The notes under the pieces are model-generated. The model did no database searches and was not told the origin of the DNA. It saw only the letters and a list, made by a program, of their open reading frames with translations. Below are positions 25,733 to 34,618 of a stretch of DNA of 64,000 bases, piece by piece (the stretch's first letter is position 1; every line of letters starts with the position of its first letter). Source of the stretch: Streptomyces sp. ADI95-17 (GTDB taxonomy: Bacteria; Actinomycetota; Actinomycetes; Streptomycetales; Streptomycetaceae); NCBI RefSeq assembly GCF_003846175.1, contig NZ_ML123050.1:355379-419378 (forward strand). Reading direction: 5' to 3'. The position numbers and the translations under genes are program-made.

Positions 25733-26060
25733 CCTGTCACCCCTTATTCATGATCTGAGCCATGATCCTGCCCTCTTTCCTGGTGCGACCGGATTCGAAT
25801 GCCAGGTTGGTGCAAGGCGGCCTCGGTCTTGGCACCGCAGGCTGCGATGAGGGCATTGAGCAGCCTGCGGGCGCCCCTGCAGGACTCGGCATGCGCGGCC
25901 TGCAACGGTCACCTGGTTCAGGCACGACGTTCTGCATGACTGCCCCTGATTTCGTTCGTGACAGTGGATTTACATCGCTTTTGTTCACTTCAGCCAACCA
26001 TTGGGCGGGGGGTTGGGCAGACTGGTCCTCACGCTGCAGCTCGATCCGGGAGGAACCATC
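25733..26060. other. Intergenic region upstream of DUF397 gene
   Basis: 328 bp. It includes an AT-richer stretch at about 25940-26000 that could hold the promoter of the DUF397 gene. The helix-turn-helix gene that normally precedes DUF397 genes is absent. No other feature is supported. Confidence 0.4.
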
Positions 26061-26324
26061 GTGGCTTCACATCCCTTTCAGATCACCGCATGGCACAAGA
26101 GCTCCTACAGCCTCAATGAGGACAGCTTCTGTTTGGAGACAGCCCGGTTTACGTTGAACCGGACCGGAGTGCGCGACTCGAAGGTTCCCAACGGGCCCGT
26201 GCTGCTGCTGACGTCCCCCCAGTGGCATACGTTCGTCGACCACATCAAGGGGCAGCCCGCCGCCCAGTGCTCTGACCACATAGGTTCGCCGGGTCGGTGG
26301 TCGTGGCGGTTGGATGGGCGGTGA
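26061..26324 (+). CDS. DUF397 protein with IS-derived tail
   Basis: 87 residues from GTG 26061 behind GGGAGGAA. WHKSSYSLNEDSFCLETARF, RDSKVPNGPVLLL and SPQWHTFVDHIKG are the complete DUF397 core. DUF397 proteins normally pair with an XRE (BldB/WhiJ-type) regulator in Streptomyces development or antibiotic control; here no such gene lies upstream. After HIKGQ the sequence turns into Arg/Trp/Ser-rich residues that read into the flanking IS630 sequence, so the natural C-terminus has probably been replaced when the element inserted. Confidence 0.75.
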   Translation: MASHPFQITAWHKSSYSLNEDSFCLETARFTLNRTGVRDSKVPNGPVLLLTSPQWHTFVDHIKGQPAAQCSDHIGSPGRWSWRLDGR

Positions 26325-26350
26325 CGTCCGATCCGACCGCTGGAGGCGCG

Positions 26351-27477
26351 GTGGCCGAGCCTGTCCGTGTGCGCAGAGTGACCGACCAGAAGGGGCAGAA
26401 GCTGCAGCAGATCGTGCGCCGGGGCAGCACCAACTCGGTGCGCTACCGGCGCGCGATGATGCTGCTGGCGTCGGCCGGCGGGAACCGGGTGCCGGTGATC
26501 GCCCACCTGGTGCAGGCCGACGAGGACACCGTGCGCGACGTGATCCACCACTTCAACGAGATCGGCCTGGCCGGTCTGGACCCTCAGTGGGCGGGAGGCC
26601 GTCCCCGCCTGCTCAGCGCTGACGACGAGGACTTCGTCATCCGGACGGCCACCCCCCGCCCCACCAAACTCGGCCGGCCCTTCACCCACTGGTCCCTGCA
26701 CAAGCTCGTCGCCTACCCGCGGAAACTCCACGGCCGAATCATCCGGATCGGCCGTGAGGCCTTACGCTGCATGCTTGCCCGCCGCGGTGTCACCTTCCAG
26801 CGAACCAAGACGTGGAAGGAACCCCCGACCCGGACCGGGAGACGAAGCTGGACCGGATCGAGGAGGTCCTCGACCGCTTCCCGGACCGGGTCTTCGCTTT
26901 CGACGAGTTCGGCCTGCTCGGGAACCGGCTCACCGCGGGCTCGGGCTGGGCCGCTGAGAAGCGCCCCGACCGGCTGGCCGCCACTTATCACCGCACTCAC
27001 GGCGTGCGCTACTTCCACGGCGGATACTCACTCGGCGACGACACCCTGTGGGGCAACAAACCAGCACAAGAAGGGCGCCGCCAATACGCTGGCCGCGCTG
27101 AAATCGATCCGCGCCGCCCGGCCCGGCGGCGCCCCGAATTACGTGATCCTCGACAACCTGTCTGCCCACAAGGACACCCAGATCCACCGCGGGGCCAGGA
27201 AGAACAGAGTCGAGTTGTGCTTCACCCCGCCCTACACCTCGTGGGCGAACCCGATCGAAGCCCACTTCGGACCGCTTTCGACAGTTCACCATCGCCAACT
27301 CCAACCCCCCAACCACCCGGTGCAGACCCGGGCCCTGCACGCCCACCTCCGTCGGCGCAACGACAACGCCCGCCACTCTGATGTGCTTGCCGCCCAACGC
27401 AGGGAACGTGCGCCCGTATCCGCGGCGAGAAGGGCATCCGCTGGGGCGGACGCCCTCTTCAGGCGGCCCGATCATGA
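26351..27477 (+). pseudogene. IS630-family transposase, multiply frameshifted
   Basis: GTG 26351 starts VAEPVRVRRVTDQKGQKLQQ and the N-terminal winged-helix region (NSVRYRRAMMLLASAGGNRV, ADEDTVRDVIHHFNEIGLAG) is intact to about 26818 (TFQRTKTWKE). The frame then shifts. DRETKLDRIEEVLDRFPDRV and VFAFDEFG, with the first catalytic Asp, continue in another frame to about 27060; KKGAANTLAALKSIRAARPG, VILDNLSAHKD and PPYTSWANPIEAHFG return in the first; and EKGIRWGGRPLQAARS ends in a third at TGA 27477. At least three frameshifts make it inactive. It follows a truncated DUF397 gene. Confidence 0.85.
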
Positions 27478-27491
27478 ACCGCAGGGCTAGG

Positions 27492-28079
27492 ATGCCGATC
27501 CGGCTCGTCTACGAGACCCACGCCACCACCATCGACAACGAGGCCGGAATCGCCACAGGCTGGCTACCGGGAGTCCTCTCACCGGTCGGCCGCCGGCAGG
27601 CCCGGGAACTCGGCGACCGCCGTCGCAACGACGGCATCGCGGCGGTGTTCACCTCCGACCTGCACCGCGCTGTGGACACCGCGCGGATCGCCTTCGCGTG
27701 TACCACCGTGCCGATCCACCAGGATCACCGCCTGCGTGAATGCAACTACGGGCGCCTCAACGGCCGCCCGCAAGCAGCTCTTGCCCCGCTGCGGGGGCGG
27801 CACATCGACGAGCCGTTCCCCGGCGGCCAGAGCTACCGCGAAGTTCTGGCCGCCACCGAAGACTTCCTTGGCGACCTGGGCACATGGTGGGACGGCAGCC
27901 GCATCCTGCTGATCGCCCACTCGGCCAACCGATGGGCCCTGGACTGCTTGCTCACCGGCGCAGACCTCGAAGACCTCGTCCAAGCCCCGGCCCACTGGCA
28001 GCCAGGATGGGAATACACCGTCCCACCAACTGGCCCACCACCGGCGCAACCCGGCAAACGTTCCCGGTCAGAGCAGTAG
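27492..28079 (+). CDS. Histidine phosphatase (phosphoglycerate-mutase-like) protein
   Basis: 195 residues from ATG 27492; ATG 27474, inside the transposase end, is an alternative. The branch-1 histidine phosphatase fold is clear: LSPVGRRQARELGDRR, VFTSDLHRAVDTARIAF, LRECNYGRLNG and LLIAHSANRWALDCLL with the second catalytic His. The usual RHG motif is replaced by ETH (VYETHATTIDNEAG), keeping the nucleophile His but losing the Arg. This is characteristic of an actinobacterial subgroup of unknown substrate. It converges with the P-loop gene at a strong terminator. Confidence 0.8.
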   Translation: MPIRLVYETHATTIDNEAGIATGWLPGVLSPVGRRQARELGDRRRNDGIAAVFTSDLHRAVDTARIAFACTTVPIHQDHRLRECNYGRLNGRPQAALAPLRGRHIDEPFPGGQSYREVLAATEDFLGDLGTWWDGSRILLIAHSANRWALDCLLTGADLEDLVQAPAHWQPGWEYTVPPTGPPPAQPGKRSRSEQ

Positions 28080-28086
28080 GGGGTGC

Positions 28087-28126
28087 CTTTCGGATCAGGC
28101 CCCGCAATCCCGGCCTGATCCGAAAG
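28087..28126. terminator. Bidirectional terminator hairpin
   Basis: CTTTCGGATCAGGCC (28087-28101) pairs perfectly with GGCCTGATCCGAAAG (28112-28126) across a 10-nt loop. It lies exactly between two convergent genes (stops at 28079 and 28134). There is no long T-run, as is usual in Streptomyces. Confidence 0.85.
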
Positions 28127-28133
28127 ACAGGCC

Positions 28134-28805
28134 TCAGCCGGCCTGTGCCGACGGCCCCAGCCAGGGGGCGAACTGCTCGGCGACCAGCGATGCCACGGCC
28201 GCAGCGTCCCGTGTCCCGTCGACCTCGATCACGGGGACGCCCAGACGCCGGGCGCCGCGCACCGCGTCCTCGGCGACCAGTCGGTCGCGGGCCATCCGGT
28301 TGGCCTGGGCGCGGGCCGGGTCGCTGACCGGCACACCCAGGGCGCCCGCACGAGGTACTGTGCGGATCTGGTGCTGCCGGAAGTCCTCGGTGGGCACGAG
28401 GACGACCATCCGCCGGACCGAATCGAGCAGTGGGGCGACCAGCTCGGGCCGCAGCCCCCATCCCTCGGCGATCGCAGGCCGGCCGGTCGACAAGGCGCGC
28501 AGGTCGTCCAGAGCCCACTCGAACCGCAGCGGGAAACCGGCCAGTGTCTCGGCCGCCATCTCCTCCGGGCCCCGCTCCGTCCAGACCTGCTCGGGCCCCG
28601 GATCCGCCACTGGCTCGCCCAGCGCCACCCGCCGAGCGATCCGGCGGTCCTGATGGCCCCGGGCGTCGTGGTAGTCATAGTGATATACCGTCAGACCGAA
28701 TTGGTGCGCGAGGAGTTCGGACACGGTTGTCTTACCGGCCCACTGCGCGCCGCCGATCCACAGCATCCGACGCAGACTGCCGTGTGGATCCCAGACCTCT
28801 GCCAT
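28134..28805 (-). CDS. P-loop kinase-like protein
   Basis: 223 residues from ATG 28805 behind GGGAGGAC. The Walker A motif is GAQWAGKTT (G19-K25-T26-T27), followed by VYHYDYHDARGHQ and a region typical of shikimate/adenylate-kinase-like small-molecule or RNA-end kinases (RPAIAEGWGLRPELVAPLLD, VVLVPTEDFRQHQ). Size and layout fit the AAA_33/AAA_18 group. No partner gene is adjacent. The substrate is unknown. Confidence 0.8.
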   Translation of the reverse strand: MAEVWDPHGSLRRMLWIGGAQWAGKTTVSELLAHQFGLTVYHYDYHDARGHQDRRIARRVALGEPVADPGPEQVWTERGPEEMAAETLAGFPLRFEWALDDLRALSTGRPAIAEGWGLRPELVAPLLDSVRRMVVLVPTEDFRQHQIRTVPRAGALGVPVSDPARAQANRMARDRLVAEDAVRGARRLGVPVIEVDGTRDAAAVASLVAEQFAPWLGPSAQAG

Positions 28806-28937
28806 GAAAGTCCTCCCGTGGGCGGGTGGCGCGCACGGCCACCCGGGAGTGAGTGTCCTGGTTTGCGGGAAGAAATTGCAGTCTTGCTTTTCGAGGCGTG
28901 CCTGGCAGAGAGTGGAACAAGGGGGTGGTGCATTCTG

Positions 28938-29530
28938 ATGGGCTGGGGCCTGTACTTCCCGCCAACGCGGCAGCCGTCTGGCAAACGCGGGCGCAAGCCC
29001 AAACGCCGACCGGAATTCAAATTCGAGGATGCCGCCACCTGGCCCGCCCGGCGATTACCACGGTCACCGAAACCACCCGCTACGGGCCGGCCCTCGCGCC
29101 AGCGCCTGGAGCCAGCTGCACCCGCTGCTGGTCCGCCGCTCGGCGTGGGCCGACCATCCCGAAGGTGAACTACCGGTCAACGCGGGCACAGTGGTCCCAT
29201 TCCAGGTCGACCACCTGCCCTGGGAGCAGGATCCCAAGCCGGTGTGACTGTGGTGGTCACGCTGCGATGCCACTGCTGCCGACGTGGACCGGCTCTGGCA
29301 ATCGTTTCTGCGGCGAATTCGATCTTGAACATACCTTCAAAATGATCAAGCGGACCCTTGGCTGGACCGCTCCGAAACTTCGCGACCCGGCCGCGACGGA
29401 CCGCTGGACCTGGCTGGTCATCGCCGCCTATACCCAACTCCGCCTCGCCCGGCCCATGGCCGAAGACCTCCGTCGGCCATGGGAACGGCCGGCACGGCAC
29501 GGACGCCTCACGTTCACGCAATGTGGATGA
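28938..29530 (+). pseudogene. Transposase remnant (DDE type)
   Basis: Pieces of one actinobacterial transposase family lie in order but in different frames: QPSGKRGRKPKRRPEFKFED (about 28968), ASAWSQLHPLLVRRSAWADH with FQVDHLPWEQDPKPV (29095-29247), and FDLEHTFKMIKRTLGWTAPK with ADLRRPW-like LARPMAEDLRRPWERPARHG (29318-29510). Several frameshifts and a missing N-terminal half make it dead. The last part covers the DDE Glu-containing C-terminal region. Confidence 0.75.
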
Positions 29531-29613
29531 GCGCCCGGCCGTGGACTCTCAGCCCGCACCGCCTTGCCCAGGCCTTGGTGGCTCGGCCCGTGGTCAGCCC
29601 GCAGAACACGCGC

Positions 29614-30546
29614 TCACAGTCTGCGGATCGATGCGGGATGAGGGACGGTTCGGGCCGTGTAGAAGGATGGGTGGAGTCGGCCGGTCAGCGCCAGGAAGGC
29701 GACGAACGCGCCTGTGACAATCCAGCCGGGCCATCCGGCCATGCTCATGTGCAGGGGATCCAGTGCTGCCTTGGGGTCGGCGAACTCCGTGACCATGGCG
29801 ACACTCACCGAACTCACGAACGCGTGGCCGATGACGGCGGGTACGACCGAGCCGGAGCGCAGACGCAGCCATGTGAAGACTGGCAGGATGAGGAGGCAAC
29901 TCACCATCATGGCGGGCACCGACACATACCAGGGCCGACCTGGGTACTGGCCGCCCATCAGCAGCGTGGGCAGGTGCCACAGGGCGAAGGCCGCCCCGGT
30001 GATTGCGTACGCCCGTATCAGGCTCCGGCGGTCACCATCCTGAGCGAGACGCGGAAAAAGGTAGCCCTGCCAGCCCAGTTCCTCGCCGAAGAACAGCGGA
30101 AGCGACACCAGCATGTTCAGCACCGATGCGGCCGCCCACGCCCCGAGCCCGCTCCAGTGCACTCCACCGAACGGGTAGCGGCCGGCGAAGGTGCCGATGA
30201 CAAGAGCAGCCGTAGTGAGGCCGGCGGGGACGACGAAAGCCATCAGGCACGCCCGTGCGGCACGCCCCCAGGGCTGCGTCCAGCGCAGGGCGAGCGTGTC
30301 CCGCACCCGACCGCTGCGCTCGACACAGCGGACGACGAGGATTGCGGCGAGGGCGGGCGCCAACATCGCGGCCGCGATGCACGTCTGCTCCAGCGCACCG
30401 GTCTCCTCGCGTGCGTCACCGCGCCGGTAACCGGTTGCCAGGAGTGGGGACATGGCCGCCCACATGCCGATGTAGGCGACACCGAGGAAGATGAACAGAC
30501 CACGTCGCCGGTTGACGAGCGGTAAGTACCTGGTTGAAACCGTCAT
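29614..30546 (-). CDS. CPBP-family intramembrane metalloprotease
   Basis: 310 residues from ATG 30546, with about eight membrane helices. Three CPBP motifs are present: E155-E156 in LFFGEELGWQGYLF, H191 in FALWHLPTLL and H240 in VIGHAFVSSV. The Arg of the common EExxxR motif is Gln here (EELGWQ), a variant that occurs in some members. CPBP proteases (Rce1-related) process prenylated proteins, bacteriocins or membrane regulators. No substrate gene is obvious nearby. ATG 30546 has a poor ribosome site, so the true start may be somewhat further in. Confidence 0.85.
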   Translation of the reverse strand: MTVSTRYLPLVNRRRGLFIFLGVAYIGMWAAMSPLLATGYRRGDAREETGALEQTCIAAAMLAPALAAILVVRCVERSGRVRDTLALRWTQPWGRAARACLMAFVVPAGLTTAALVIGTFAGRYPFGGVHWSGLGAWAAASVLNMLVSLPLFFGEELGWQGYLFPRLAQDGDRRSLIRAYAITGAAFALWHLPTLLMGGQYPGRPWYVSVPAMMVSCLLILPVFTWLRLRSGSVVPAVIGHAFVSSVSVAMVTEFADPKAALDPLHMSMAGWPGWIVTGAFVAFLALTGRLHPSFYTARTVPHPASIRRL

Positions 30547-30644
30547 GACGTGAAACCTACGGATCGGCGCAGCAGCGAGGAATCCAGCTAGAGCGCATAT
30601 CGACAGTGGAGCTGACTCCCCTTCCCGCGGGGAGACCTCTCCCC

Positions 30645-30940
30645 CATCGAAGACAGTCAGCGGCTGGCTTCGAGGTTCGTCAGGACCGGCACAGCGCGCA
30701 GGAGGCGGGGGCACGAGCGGGGCCGGTGCGGAGTTTGGTGAGGGTCCGCCAGTTCTGAGGTGGGCGAGGCCGTGTTCGGCAGGTGCGCGTCCGGTGGCAG
30801 GGACGCGGTTGACATCCTTCTGTCCTGGGGGGAGCTTGTGGGCGCGGGTCGCGATGAATCCGGTAACGATCACGGGGTCACGTAGGTCGTTGTCCAGGCC
30901 GCGGAAGCCGAGACCCGCAACGGCCCCGGTGCGGGCAGCG
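30645..30940 (-). pseudogene. C-terminal remnant of an IS5-like transposase
   Basis: Reading on the minus strand, AVAGLGFRGLDNDLRDPVIV, then TGFIATRAHKLPPGQKDVNR and APAEHGLAHLRTGG match the last third of DDE_Tnp_4-type transposases. The frame is lost after HLRTGG, and the family ending (LTNLEASR stop) is recovered in another frame near 30655. No N-terminal part or inverted repeats are seen. Confidence 0.65.
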
Positions 30941-30977
30941 CTTGGTGATCAAACCGCCGCCTGATGTTCACGAGAAT

Positions 30978-31027
30978 TGACAGCACCGGGCTCCGTGGGG
31001 GTCTGACAAGCCCGCAGGGTGCTGTCA
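30978..31027. repeat. 10-bp inverted repeat before hypothetical gene
   Basis: TGACAGCACC (30978-30987) and GGTGCTGTCA (31018-31027) are perfect inverted arms 30 bp apart, ending 24 bp before GTG 31052. They could be an operator pair for the downstream gene or a relic of the neighbouring transposon. Confidence 0.5.
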
Positions 31028-31051
31028 GCGGCTGGGGCTAGGGTCCCTGAT

Positions 31052-31528
31052 GTGAGTGACTACTACGACCTGTTCCTGGCGGTGGACCTGGCGCCGGACC
31101 TGCCCGAGCCGGTGCTTCAGGAACTGAAGTGGCTCCTGGGGCAGGCGGACATGCCGGCAGAGTTGAATTCGACCGACTGGGAGTCATGGGGCGGTCCTTG
31201 GCAGGCCTTCGACGGTGGCTCGGCAAGCCACTCGTTCGACGGGGCCGATGTCTCCCTGCTGGTCCGTGCCACGGACAGGCCGAACCTGGACGGCAGCGAA
31301 CCGTGGGCCCTGACCGTCCGTACATGCGTCCACGAGGACGACTTCGGGGTGATGATGGACGTCGTCGGGTGGCTTCTTCGACACGCGACCACGCAAGGGT
31401 GGGTCGGGTTCGTCCGTGACTCCTGCCTGGGCCAGTTCCAACATCTCGTGCGCCACGCAGATGGCTTCGATCTTGTCGATGCCCGCCCGGCCGGCCGGCA
31501 GAAGTGTGCTCCCTGGTCATCACGGTAA
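31052..31528 (+). CDS. Hypothetical protein
   Basis: 158 residues from GTG 31052. The sequence is protein-like throughout (DYYDLFLAVDLAPDLPEPVL, LTVRTCVHEDDFGVMMDVVG, WVGFVRDSCLGQFQHLVRHA), an alpha/beta pattern with several Trp, no signal peptide and no membrane helix. The family is not recognised. It is flanked by the IS5 remnant and another orphan hypothetical gene, so it is probably accessory. Confidence 0.65.
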   Translation: MSDYYDLFLAVDLAPDLPEPVLQELKWLLGQADMPAELNSTDWESWGGPWQAFDGGSASHSFDGADVSLLVRATDRPNLDGSEPWALTVRTCVHEDDFGVMMDVVGWLLRHATTQGWVGFVRDSCLGQFQHLVRHADGFDLVDARPAGRQKCAPWSSR

Positions 31529-31814
31529 CTCGTCTCCAGGCGGGGCATGCAGAACGACTGGAAAGGTCGGCGGCGACGTTGTCGGCTCAGGAAGGCGTCC
31601 GCCCCGGAGTCCGAAGAAAACGTATCCAGTCAGCGCAACACCACCCCGCCGTTGATGACGCTCTTTGAGAATTCCCACCCTTGCTTGGGGAGGGACAGAC
31701 CTGCTCGCTGATATTCGCCACCCACTCGTCACCGTCACGCACACCCCCTCATGCGGTCCTGACCGGTGCGGCAGAATCGCGGTCAACCAGGCAGCCAACA
31801 GTGGGGGTGGGAAC

Positions 31815-32477
31815 GTGAGGCGTTTTGGCTCGCGAAGCCGACGTAAGGGCATACCGAACGAGCCGGCGCTGCTGGCTGCGGCTGCTCAGAATCCGGGTGG
31901 CAGCGTCGCCGAGATCGATCCGACGTATATCGATGACCCGAACGGCTACGTACCTCCCGAGGCGATCTGCGGTGCGTGGTTGGTGGATAGCAGCGGGAAA
32001 CTGACAGGTGAGTACCAGGAGAATCCCCGTCACGGGGTACCACAGGACGACTTCAGCAAGCTCACTGACCCTGATCACTGGCTTGGCTGGCTCGGCGATG
32101 ATCCCGCGACCGCCGTCCGGCAGGGCATCGAGGAGTCCTTGCGCGCCCAGGTGGCCGACGCAGTGGTCGAGTGGGTCAAGATCCTTGAAACGCCACGGTT
32201 TCTCACGGGTGGGCGTCGACGTTCTGAGGACGTACAGGTCATGTTGGTCACCCGCGCGGCACTCGCCGCGCCGTTTGCGTTGTCCGTGTGCGCAACACAG
32301 CACGGGCGTTCCGTCCTCCTGGGGGTGTTCTCGTGGGCGGCGGTGAATCTCTCACCGCCCGGAGTCCGCAAGGATCGGCACTGGTTTGACCTGGGCGCCG
32401 GGCTGGACTGGGCCGGTGAACGGCTTCAAGAGCGTATCTACGAGATTGACGGCGAGAACGGCACCGCCGAGCGGTAG
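31815..32477 (+). CDS. Hypothetical protein
   Basis: 220 residues from GTG 31815, with GGGTGGGAAC before it. The basic N-terminus (VRRFGSRSRRKG) is followed by YIDDPNGYVPPEAICGAWLV and DHWLGWLGDD, then an alpha/beta region. No family is recognised and there are no membrane segments. Lower GC than most neighbours and an isolated position between remnants suggest horizontal acquisition. The acidic, Trp-rich surface is reminiscent of immunity proteins, but this is only an impression. Confidence 0.6.
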   Translation: MRRFGSRSRRKGIPNEPALLAAAAQNPGGSVAEIDPTYIDDPNGYVPPEAICGAWLVDSSGKLTGEYQENPRHGVPQDDFSKLTDPDHWLGWLGDDPATAVRQGIEESLRAQVADAVVEWVKILETPRFLTGGRRRSEDVQVMLVTRAALAAPFALSVCATQHGRSVLLGVFSWAAVNLSPPGVRKDRHWFDLGAGLDWAGERLQERIYEIDGENGTAER

Positions 32478-32834
32478 GAGCCCCGTCACATAACCGGCCG
32501 AGCAGGCAAGACCTAACGGGTCCTGTGCCGTTCAGCGGCCCCCGATACCGCACCCGGGGCCGCTGGACGACCGGGTGTCCGATCCCGTCGGTCGAGGGCC
32601 CTGGTCGTTCAGGTGACCGAGGCCCCGCCGTGACCATCAACGACGCCGGCTTCGGCCCGCCCCGGCAGGCCCTCCCGCAGGCTCACCGGCCTACAGGTAC
32701 TCGCGCACCGGGCTCATCGGCACAGCCATACGCGGTGAGCCCATCTCACCGGAACGCAGTCGCTGTCTGCACCCCCAGCCCGCACGCCTGCCGACGACTC
32801 CGAAGGACCGGGCCACGCGTGATCGGCCTGCCGG
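32478..32834. other. Intergenic region
   Basis: 357 bp between the hypothetical gene and the 3' end of the broken aquaporin gene. No coding signal, hairpin or repeat that I can support. Confidence 0.4.
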
Positions 32835-33738
32835 TCACATCGCCCGCTCACCGCAACACCATGCATCGCGGCCCGGGGCTGAGGCTGGGCAGTCGGGGTG
32901 TGTGTCGGGAGCGGAGCGAAGGGCATGGCGGATACGCCCCTGGCGGGTGAGCGCGGCGGGCGGGCGCCAGATGTCGGCGCCGGCGAGCGCGCCGATCACC
33001 GGCGCGAGCGGGTAGATCCACAGATGTGTGGTGTTCCCGGACGTCAGCGCCGGGCCGAGTTGCCGTGCCGGGTTGGCGGATCCGCCGCTGCGGGGACCGA
33101 GCAGCGCGATGATGAGTGCTGTGGCCAGGCCCACGGCGTACGGCAGGCGCCGTCGAGTGTAGAGGCGGCTGAGAGGAAGGCGCCGAGCGCGATTGTCCCG
33201 GCGACGATGGCTCCGGCCTCCGCCTTGAACACTGCGGTGGCGTTCCATGTCGGTGCTGGTCTCACGGCCACGGGGGCGTGGCAGGCAGTGGTCACCCAGG
33301 CAAGGCCGCCAAATGCCGTACCGGCCAGTGATCCGGCTGTCGGGGTGGTGATGTACGGGATGCCGGCCCGTCCGGGAAATAACTTCAGGCGCCACAGCGC
33401 AACGGTGACGGCGGGGTTCAGATCTCTGCCGGAATACCGCCCGGAAGGCGACAGGACGAGCAAGGCGAGCAGCCCTCCCGTGGATGCGTCGATTACGGCC
33501 GGGACGGGGTCGGGATTGGCGATGACCAGGGGTGAGTCGGGTGAAAGCCGCCATCGCACGCAGTGAAGAGAAGGAAGAGCAGCAATCCGGTCGGGACGGA
33601 CTCGTGGGCCGCGCGCCGCGGGATGCGCACAGGCGGGTCGGCGGTGGGGTTTCGAGCGTCGGCGGTCGCTCGTATCGGGATGGTGGTTGCCGTCGAGAGG
33701 GGTGTGCCTGGATCCGTGGGCGGCTTTCTGGTCCGCAT
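32835..33738 (-). pseudogene. MIP-family (aquaporin/glycerol channel) gene, frameshifted
   Basis: Both half-channel NPA motifs of the MIP family are present but in different frames. GRDLNPAVTVALW lies at about 33428-33390, and GGSANPARQLGPAL at about 33090-33050. The N-terminus (from ATG 33738; AAHESVPTGLLLFLLFTA) lies in a third frame. Between them are recognisable membrane helices (AGSLAGTAFGGLAWVTTACH, IVAGTIALGAFLSAAST, LPYAVGLATALIIALLGPRS). At least two frameshifts, near 33530 and 33160, inactivate it. An intact ancestor would have been a water, glycerol or metalloid channel in the membrane. Confidence 0.7.
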
Positions 33739-33832
33739 GAGGGACGACCTAGATGGTGTGAGTGCGTGCCTTGGGGGCCGCGGGTGGGGAACCCGGCAGC
33801 GCAAGGGGTTCCCCACTGCCGTTCGGCCGTCG

Positions 33833-34498
33833 TCACCGGGCTGCGTGTGCGGCTTCCAGCCAGTTGAGGAACTCGCAGGCGAAGTGCCACTGGTGGCCGG
33901 TGAAGACGTGCTCCGGCGCGCTCGCGGGGAACTGGATCGTCAGCCGGATGCGCAGGCCGCGCGGACCGTCCCCGAACTCGTGCATGACGCGCGCGACCTC
34001 GGTACCGTCGGCGAGCCTGCCGGTGCCGCCGATCCGGACGGGATACGTCTCGTGGCCCTCGCCCTCGATCTCGACGCCCTCGTGGAAGGTGAGAAAGAAG
34101 CGCAGCGGTCCGGAGCCGATGGTTTCGATGATCTCGACCACGCCGTCGGCGGAGTCCGCGAGGTAGTGCTCCGGGTTGGCCGCGAGCAGCGCACCTCGGT
34201 CGGCGTTCGCGAGCCGGCCCTGCCACCAGGTCAGGAATCCGTCGGCGTCGATCCCGTCGATTTCCATCTCGGTGACGGCGGACCGCCATGCTCCGTCCGA
34301 GGCGCCCGGCAGCGGCGCCATCGCCCGGTCCGCCGCCCGGAGGTCCTCGGTGAGCAGCTCCCGCATCAGCTCGTCCCCGATCCGGCTCTTGAGGAGGGTG
34401 AGCGCGGTGCGGGCGCGGTCCAGCTCCCACCGGCGGATGTCGTCCGGTGAGTACTCGGTGCCGTCGATCACGGTCCGGACATTCAGCGCGCCGCTCAT
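33833..34498 (-). CDS. Conserved hypothetical protein controlled by divergent TetR
   Basis: 221 residues from ATG 34498 behind GAAAGGGG. The N-terminal half is helical (YSPDDIRRWELDRARTALTL) and the C-terminal half is beta-rich (LRFFLTFHEGVEIEGEGHET, RLTIQFPASAPEHVFTGHQW). No signal peptide. Family not recognised. It diverges from a TetR gene across a region with CGGAGAG-type palindromes, so it is most likely that regulator's target. Confidence 0.7.
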   Translation of the reverse strand: MSGALNVRTVIDGTEYSPDDIRRWELDRARTALTLLKSRIGDELMRELLTEDLRAADRAMAPLPGASDGAWRSAVTEMEIDGIDADGFLTWWQGRLANADRGALLAANPEHYLADSADGVVEIIETIGSGPLRFFLTFHEGVEIEGEGHETYPVRIGGTGRLADGTEVARVMHEFGDGPRGLRIRLTIQFPASAPEHVFTGHQWHFACEFLNWLEAAHAAR

Positions 34499-34508
34499 GG
34501 CGTGCCCC

Positions 34509-34526
34509 TTTCACGAATTTCACGAA
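34509..34526. repeat. Tandem TTTCACGAA repeat in 5' leader
   Basis: Two head-to-tail copies of the 9-mer TTTCACGAA, just upstream of the ribosome site of the gene starting at 34498. Possibly part of a regulatory site, or chance. Confidence 0.4.
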
Positions 34527-34533
34527 ACCCTAA

Positions 34534-34588
34534 GCGGAGAGTTTTCCTCCGCCTTTAGGGCGCTAGCATAGCGGAGAGAAACTCTCCG
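34534..34588. promoter_or_regulatory. TetR operator region
   Basis: CGGAGAG-AAA-CTCTCCG (34572-34588) is a perfect 17-bp palindrome. A second CGGAGAG half-site with a weak partner (GCGGA...TCCGC, 34534-34552) lies 37 bp upstream. Both sit between the divergent hypothetical and TetR genes, as expected for an autoregulated TetR operator. Confidence 0.75.
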
Positions 34589-34618
34589 ATTGGGTGGGGC
34601 GACGAAAGGTGGTGTGCC

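Noticed and set aside
25737..25997. 86-codon minus-strand frame ending MAQIMNKG
   Set aside because: Mostly Pro/Ser-rich and not conserved-looking; at best a leader peptide.
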